The translations under genes were made by a program, and so were the position numbers. The notes under the pieces are model-generated. The model saw only the letters and a list, made by a program, of their open reading frames with translations. It was not told the origin of the DNA and did not search any database. From Paraspadella gotoi (taxonomy: Eukaryota > Chaetognatha), in the NCBI GenBank assembly GCA_051294375.1, contig CM119265.1:9682339-9746338 (forward strand): a DNA stretch of 64,000 nucleotides. The letters run 5' to 3'. Below are positions 57,441 to 64,000 of the stretch, piece after piece. The first letter of the stretch is position 1. Every line of letters begins with the position of its first letter.

Positions 57441-60159
57441 TTTTAATAGAAAAAGTAAAGATCAATTTTAATTTATAATTTAATTTGTATTTTTTATTAT
57501 TATTTTTAGATGCGCCGAGATTAAGAGCCACGCAAGTCTATCAAAAACTTTTTTTATTTTCGTTATATACGGTCGATTTTTATTTGACCTAAAGCTAATC
57601 TTCAATTTATATTTACTACAGTACCGGAAACCTAGAATGTCATAAATCTGTACATGGGATAACTTTTCCATTTATAGGATAATGGCTTTAAGATTTTATA
57701 GGACGTTGCCTGGATGTCTGGCTATTGCCCATTTAAGCAATTTTTTCAAAAAATAATCTTAAAACTACTTAAAAATTGGGTCAAAATTTTTTTAAAAAAC
57801 TTGCTTAGCTCTAATATATTTTAAATTTTTTTCTTAAATTTTGCTAACTTGTACTCAAGAGGGTTTGTAAACTTCTGTAGAAATATTGTTACTATCAAAA
57901 AGTTTTTTTCCATATTTATCAGTGTTAATATTTTAGATGGGGTCATTTTTTCAATGATACATAACTTCCTTATTTGTGAATATTATGGTTTTAAATTTTA
58001 GTAATAGGTGGGCCTTGGGTAGTCCTGCAATACATATATTTATTGATAAATCAACCACTTATTAATTATATTCATATCCATAGTCTATGATCTGGATCGA
58101 AAATTAGAGCTCTGGATAAGTTTTTACCATAGAGTTCATTACTGTTGGTCACTTTGTTGTCCATACAGTTGCTGACTCTCTTTCTGTCTCTTTCTCTTTC
58201 TTCCTTAACCAGTGCCGCGATTTCACTTTTCAGTCACATAAAATATCTTTCTTATCTGACGTCTCCTGGTTACGAAAAAAAAATATTTGTGATAGCCTCG
58301 AACGTGCAACCTTTGCATCTTAAACAACAATCAGAATTCTCTCTCTCACTTTAGCTTTTGCTCTCTAGCTCTCACTCTTTGCCTCACTCTCTCTATGTCG
58401 CTTTCTTTTGTTTCTGCATCAATTTCAGAACTTTTGCTCACTTACATTACATTACACACATTACAGTATTATTATTAAAAGCAATGATTCATAAAAATTA
58501 ATAGCAAATGATAAGAAAAACTGTCCTCCAAATCCCTCTTGAATACTTATGGAAAACATAAAAGAAAAAAAAAAGAAAAAACGAAAAATTAAAAAAAAAA
58601 GATTTCAGACCATGCTCACGAAGAATTATAATTTTGCATAAAAAATAAATAAATCAAAAAAATAAAAACATCAGATGTGACAAAATCGATTGGGAAAAAT
58701 CTGATTTTTTTCAAAATGCAAAATTATTTCTCAAGTTCCTTATTTTTAAATTCTCCATGAGACAAATGTTTTTTTTCGAAAATTTAAATATTCAACTTTT
58801 AATTAATTAAAAATCATTTTAGTATACTAAATTTTAAAATATTTTTATAAAAATGTATACCTAAAGTTCTAAGAAGATGCTTTTCCCAAAAATATTTCTT
58901 AGATCTTTCTTAAAACGCCAAACAAGTCACAGCCACAAAATGAATACAAAAACTAGAAAAAAGCAATATTGTTTTGTCATTCTGATTTAGAGATATTTGG
59001 TTGATTGTTATGCCTTAAATTTCCTTTAAATGAAAAAATAATAGGTTTAAAAGATAGCTCTGGATCTCTAGTTGTAAATTGAGTTTGAATATAACTTTTT
59101 TTAATCAACAAGTTTAACCCAGATTAATTACAATGACGATGGTATGAAATTTTGTCACCGTTTTAAGCTACTTTTAGCCTGATTTTTTACATATTTTGAT
59201 TATCTTTGCGATCTTACTGATTAAAAACAGTCATGGTAAAAAAAGCCTATGTTCTTTCGAATATAAGGCATATGTTAGTAATCAGACAGAGTAAAAATTT
59301 TGGTCACAAGATAAAGAATTTTGCATGAGAAGAGCGTGAATAAAATTTTACCACGAGACTGTGCACCGCGACATATATAAAAACGGAAAAAAATAATTGT
59401 GGGCGCGGGAGAAGAGAAAGAAGTAAAGGACCGACTTGACCCGACAAGGATACCCTCGGGGGACCGGTTGGCACGATCTAAAAAAAAAATGGATAAGGTC
59501 TTTGGTAACTCGTCTACAGGCCCTGCAGTGCGACGCTGATTGGACAGATACGGAAGGAAAATGTTGTTTGTCATGGATCATTTCAAGAAATCTTAAATGA
59601 AAAAACAAAATTGGTTAATCCGATTAATTTTATAATCGATTTAAAAAAAAACTTACCATTTTCCTCCTTGCAAATTAAAGGGACTTCAATCTGGACCAAT
59701 ACGAAAAGACTTGATTAAACTCGTAATTCTTTCACTGTATATTATTTTTATAATATTTATTAGTTAGAAAACTACTTGACGTTTATGTTGACTTAAAAAT
59801 GTTCCAATTTCCTAATTTTATAATCACTGTGGCTCTCAAGCGCGGAGTCACTTTTTTTCATTTTTTCGTCCAAATTTTAATAGTTTTTAATAATTTAAAA
59901 AATTTTAATGCTGATTGTAAAGTTATCTGATATAAAAATGAAAATTTTTGTTGATAAAAAATCGTTTGGTCATTAGTTATTATAAAAAAAATTCGTATAT
60001 AAACTAACTTATTTACTATGTTTATTATTTATCAACAAAACCGTCTTTCTTAATATTTTTCCCCCAAGCTAAAATTTTTATTTTTAAAAGATTTTAAAGG
60101 GAAAATATAATGATTATTATTAAAATATATATTATTATTGTTATTATTTAATATAATTC

Positions 60160-60425
60160 ACTCAATTACTTGTGATTGGATGAAATGAAATTTTGTATGT
60201 GGTGAGGGAAGTGTGTGATTGAGCTGGATATAAAGTTTCGATGGAATCGTCCTAGTGGAAATAAGTTTAAATGGAAAAAACAAAAAAATATATTTCATTA
60301 TTTGAACACCAATTACTCATGAGTGGATGGGGCAATTGACCTGAAATTTTGTATGTTGGTAGGAAAGTGTGTGATTAAGCTGGAAATCAAGATTCGATGG
60401 AATCGTTTGAGTGGAAATGAGTTTA
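60160..60425 (+). repeat. Dispersed repeat G, two tandem units
   Basis: Two units of about 130 bp, each with TTTTGTATGTKGTRRGGAAGTGTGTGATT, then AGCTGGA and TCGATGGAATCGT. Function unknown. Confidence 0.65.
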
Positions 60426-61054
60426 AATGAATATATATTAATTGTAAATGCAAGATGTATAAATTAATCAAATAATTAATAAGTTAATTAATCAATTAGT
60501 CAATTAATCAATCAATTATTAATTAATCAGTAAATTAGTCAATCAAAAGAAACATTTAGGATCAAGTTAATTAATAAATTGACTAATTAATTAATTAATA
60601 AACCTAAATTAATTAACATTAATTAATTATTAATTATTTAATTACCGATAATGATCGTGGGCAGATCCGACATTGTTTGCTCAAACTTATTTTTTATTCT
60701 GGTTCGTTAATAAAAAAAAATGAAGTATGAAAAATTATTAAATGTTTATAACATAGTAATTATCCTAGCTAGAATGTTACAAATTGGTATAAAAAAAAGG
60801 TAAGTATTATTTTAATAGTATGAAAAATTTTATAACCTGATTGCCCTTCGTTTCGATTATATTACGAGTTTTTTCGTATCACTTCAGATTGTAGTCCTTG
60901 TAAGACTGGGTATTGATGAAAAATCAGATCATTAATGAAAATTATTAAGTGAACGAGAGAAAAAAAATGGGGTGTGTTTTTACACCGTTAAAACCTGTCG
61001 CTTTCGGGTTTCGCAATGAGATTCTGCTCTTACGATGTCTCAGCAAAAAATAAA

Positions 61055-61388
61055 AAACAAGAACGGTGATTCCAATGTGTTGCGCCGCAGTGACTTTATT
61101 TTCACGTGTAATTCCTCTGATCACATATGACATGACATGACATGAGTAAAAAACTATCTTAGTCCTTGTAATTATGACATTCACTGCATCGAGTCTTTTA
61201 TTCCTTATATTTTTTTACAAATGAGCAACCAACTATAGGCGAATTAGATGCATTTTTAACGTAAGTGGGACAGACCGATGGACAAAGAATCCAACTTACA
61301 GACAGACATACCGATAGACCGACCGACAGACCGACCGAAAAGTGACTTATAGAGTTGCTCAGCAAGTACTCACGGCGTAACTAAAAAA
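61055..61388 (+). mobile_element. MITE-like repeat H, copy 2
   Basis: Matches 14769-15160. The termini read GTTGCGCCG at one end and CGGCGTAACTAAAAA at the other. The internal GACATGACAT and GACCGACC tracts are shared. Confidence 0.55.
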
Positions 61389-61744
61389 CCCGATAATTCG
61401 GTTATCGCAACCGATAGAGGGAAGTGGAGGAAGATGATTGGGAAGGGAAACATCAAAGTCAATATTTGGAACGGACGATTGAGGTGACGCGGAGTTCAGT
61501 CCCGGATGTTACTCTTTGGTACTTTTTGGGTAGTTACTGGATAGTCTTTCCTATTCTTAGTATTCATTTCTATGTTAAATACATACGTAATCTGCTTTCG
61601 ATATAAAAAGAGAGAAAAGTAAATATTAGATACAGTTTTAAGAAAAAACTAGTATGAGTAAACCAATGTCGGATCTGCCTACGGTAATTAAGTGGTAAGC
61701 AGCTAATCTGAAGATAAATGACGATAATTCTTTCAATTTGTGAA

Positions 61745-61805
61745 ACTTTATATGGTGCTCAATCACACCCTTTCCTACCCACACACAAAATTTCATCCCA
61801 TTCTA
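61745..61805 (-). repeat. Dispersed repeat G fragment
   Basis: Reverse complement contains GATGAAATTTTGTGTGTGGG and AAGGGTGTGATTGAGC. Confidence 0.5.
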
Positions 61806-62634
61806 TTCATCCAATTATGAATAAATCCAGTGATAAGCAGATCCGACTACAAATTGTAATCCTTCTATCTAATTCTAAAGAACTAATCAGCAAGACTCTT
61901 GTCGGCTGTCTCTTACTAGTTTCTATAAAAAGTTTTTTTGAACTTTTATTTATCTTTATGGCTTTCAGTGTACTTCTTTTGAACTGTCAATTATTTGATT
62001 TCTGCGATTTTCCCGAATAAGAAACATACACGGATTTCAAATCTGAGCAATCAAGTTATCAAAAACTTTTTCACAGCCATAATGGCAGCCCTTTCCATTT
62101 TATAGTTTATTTTAGTTAAAACTTATAGAAAATAAAATTTTCAGCTTTGAAAAAAAAATGGAAAAGAACATTGATCTGGCATACAACTGTTACCTCACTA
62201 AACCTTGAAATATATTAATGAAAATTTTTTTTCATGCTCCCAAGACATTATTCTAACTAATGAATATAAAAGAAATTATAATATTTGTCACAATTTTTTT
62301 TACAATGAGTTTAAAATTTAATTATCAAATAAGAAGCGAAAAATTCTACAAAAAAAGCTGCTGGAAAGCAAGCGCACCAGTTGTTATGATGTAAAGTATT
62401 CTCAATTTGTTATATAGGAACATAAACGTCAAATATCAATTATATTGAGTCAGTTGAGAGTAATATCAAATATTTTAATTTCACTCCGTGTACATATCAA
62501 AGAAAGAATGAAAATTACAAATACTGTTTAAAATAGAAAAAAGTAATCATTAATTAATGCTGATTTTGAGTATTGACATAAAGAAAAAATCCAGTTTTGA
62601 TCTTAAATTCCTTGTTGGCGAAAGTTGGATTCGT

Positions 62635-62635
<1 letters not shown>

Positions 62636-62729
<94 letters not shown>
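62636..62729 (+). repeat. (CT)n microsatellite
   Basis: About 47 uninterrupted CT units, about 820 bp upstream of the glutamine synthetase ATG. Confidence 0.95.
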
Positions 62730-62731
<2 letters not shown>

Positions 62732-63550
62732 TTCCGAGAACCGTATTTATTTGGATGATGCAACGTCTCTTGCTAATAGAATCATTCACGAACCAAGGAC
62801 ACGTTTTATATTACTATTACACCTATAACTATATACACCTTTTAATCGTGTTTAGTTGGAAATAAGTTCGTTAATAAATCAAATCTTTTCAACTCGAGAA
62901 ATTATACGCCTCGTTTCTCAAACAAAACAAAAAGGATTTTATATTTAAAAATTTTTTTTTCCTTTTTCTTTAAAAAACATGTTCCCGTTTTAATCATTAT
63001 TCCACGATTACATTATAGATCCTTGTCCTCCTACATTTTTGGTTTTTCCGATCTATTAATCTGCCAAGAAAAGAAATTTATTTCTATTGGTTGGAAAATT
63101 TAATAAGTTTGAGATGTGACAATCCAACTCTTGACTCTTGTCTCTCATTGGACGAGAGCGACGACGTCCCGCTTCTTTTGCCCGATTTTTTGAATCTTTA
63201 TCCTTGAATTTCGAGCGTTAAACCTCGACTTTCGCGAGAACCGTCACGCGAATTTGGATTGACGTTTTACTTTATTTTCTTTAATTGAGAAACATTTTAT
63301 AAGGATATTATATTCCTATATTTAAGAAAATAAAATCTCATCGAAACGGATGTTGCGATTAAGGTGACCTGAAGTTGAACGAACCAATTGTTTTCATTTG
63401 AGTTTTAAATTTAGGTAGGACGTTCGTCTAGACGATTAAAAAAAAACCGGTTCTCAAAAGGGCGAATTAAAACAAAGAAAATCAAAACCTTTCAACTTCC
63501 CTTCTATTCTTTAACGAAGAAAAAAAAAAAGGAAAACGAAAAAAACAAAA

Positions 63551-64000
63551 ATGAACATCGCGACGGACAAAACGGTGATGTCTCGCTACCGCGAGATCGA
63601 GCATGGCGACAAAGTCCTCGCCATGTACGTGTGGATCGACGGATCGGGTCAGAACCTCCGGTGCAAGACCCGAACGCTAGACTTTGAGCCCTCGGACCCG
63701 GACCAACTGCCCAAGTGGAACTTCGACGGTTCGTCGACGGGACAGGCGGAGGGGAGCAACTCGGACGTCAACCTCTACCCGGTGGCCATCTTCCGCGACC
63801 CGTTCCGCGGCGGTCGCAACAAGCTCGTCCTTTGCGAGACCTACGACTACCGCGACAAACCACAGGCCACCAATTACCGCTACCGTTGCAAGGGGCTCAT
63901 GGAACTGGCCAAGGATCAGCGGCCTTGGTTCGGGATCGAGCAGGAGTACACGTTGCTCGATATTGACGGACATCCGTTCGGTTGGCCCAAGAACGGATTC
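63551..64000 (+). CDS. GLUL: Glutamine synthetase (type II), N-terminal 150 residues, cut by the window edge
   Basis: Cytosolic ATP-dependent ligation of ammonia to glutamate. The frame is open from ATG 63551 to the last base, with no intron. Family blocks in order: [20 protein letters not shown], then [40 protein letters not shown], and the start of the catalytic domain [13 protein letters not shown] with [11 protein letters not shown]. The beta-grasp domain is complete and the active-site Glu residues of IEQEY are present. Length to here matches animal GS. The island is strongly GC-rich compared with its AT-rich flank, and the ATG follows an A-rich leader (aaaacaaaaatg). The mitochondrial or cytosolic destination of this animal's enzyme is not visible from the N-terminus; no clear presequence is seen. 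Confidence 0.97.
   Translation, partial: MNIATDKTVMSRYREIEHGDKVLAMYVWIDGSGQNLRCKTRTLDFEPSDPDQLPKWNFDGSSTGQAEGSNSDVNLYPVAIFRDPFRGGRNKLVLCETYDYRDKPQATNYRYRCKGLMELAKDQRPWFGIEQEYTLLDIDGHPFGWPKNGF

Larger units (their letters stand above)
56900..63540. other. No gene recognised: AT-rich DNA with dispersed repeats
   Basis: Contains repeats G (57310, 60160, 61745) and H (61055), (ATTA)n tracts at 60470-60650 and a (CT)n at 62636-62729. A missing first exon of the XKR gene may lie here, but I cannot identify it. The GC-richer patch at 59395-59555 shows no recognisable protein. Confidence 0.6.

Noticed and set aside
59275-59608. Minus-strand frames near 59.4 kb as a missing XKR first exon
   Set aside because: No signal or transmembrane pattern fitting XKR, and no donor in the right phase.
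63677-63973. Minus-strand frame over the glutamine synthetase
   Set aside because: Antisense shadow of an unmistakable GS coding region.

Overview
This is a eukaryotic, metazoan window. It is AT-rich with small GC-rich islands that translate as exons with GT-AG borders and mostly consistent phases. It also carries many (GA/CT)n, (TTTC)n, (TAAA)n and (TGAA)n microsatellites, tRNA-derived SINEs, a Tc1/mariner element and a LINE remnant. Nothing looks prokaryotic: there are no operons, phage genes or CRISPR arrays. The gene set (an NR2E nuclear receptor, a claudin/CACNG-type tetraspan, an ST6GalNAc-type sialyltransferase, a CAP protein, cytosolic HSP70, an XK-related protein and glutamine synthetase) suggests a bilaterian invertebrate. 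The sialyltransferase argues against an insect or nematode. The species cannot be named from the sequence. Several stretches look like unpolished long-read assembly: N gaps, inverted or direct near-identical blocks, and copies that differ by single-base indels.

Layout. 0-5 kb: 3' half of an NR2E receptor (+), DNA-binding domain off the left edge. 5.4-5.8 kb: small secreted peptide precursor (-), convergent with the receptor. 7.7-28.5 kb: six-exon tetraspan gene (-). Its introns hold a possible Thr-rich secreted protein (13.8-14.2 kb), a MITE-like repeat, a hammerhead-like motif and a block (15.9-28 kb) assembled in several partial copies around one Tc1/mariner insertion. 28.7-32.5 kb: repeats, including two SINE-B copies. 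32.6-36.3 kb: sialyltransferase (-), with a 322-bp tandem element in one intron. 36.5-41.8 kb: microsatellites, SINE-A and unassigned GC-rich patches. 41.9-43.5 kb: seven-exon CAP protein (+). 44.1-53.2 kb: ten-exon HSP70 (-), with a non-LTR reverse transcriptase remnant and SINEs in its introns. 53.3-54.5 kb: inverted copy of the 322-bp tandem element, then SINE-B. 54.5-56.9 kb: XK-related protein (-), 5' end not found. 56.9-63.5 kb: AT-rich DNA with dispersed repeats and no gene recognised. 63.55-64 kb: start of glutamine synthetase (+), cut by the right edge.

The genes are unrelated in function and are not a cluster: transcriptional control (NR2E), membrane signalling or adhesion (tetraspan), Golgi glycosylation (sialyltransferase), secretion (peptide, CAP), protein folding (HSP70), lipid scrambling (XKR) and nitrogen metabolism (GS). 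The most distinctive local material is the secreted peptide precursor, the circularly permuted 322-bp tandem element, exon ends lying inside microsatellites or SINEs, and the hammerhead-like motif. Exon models were read by eye; three junctions (two in NR2E, one in the sialyltransferase) do not close in phase and are flagged.
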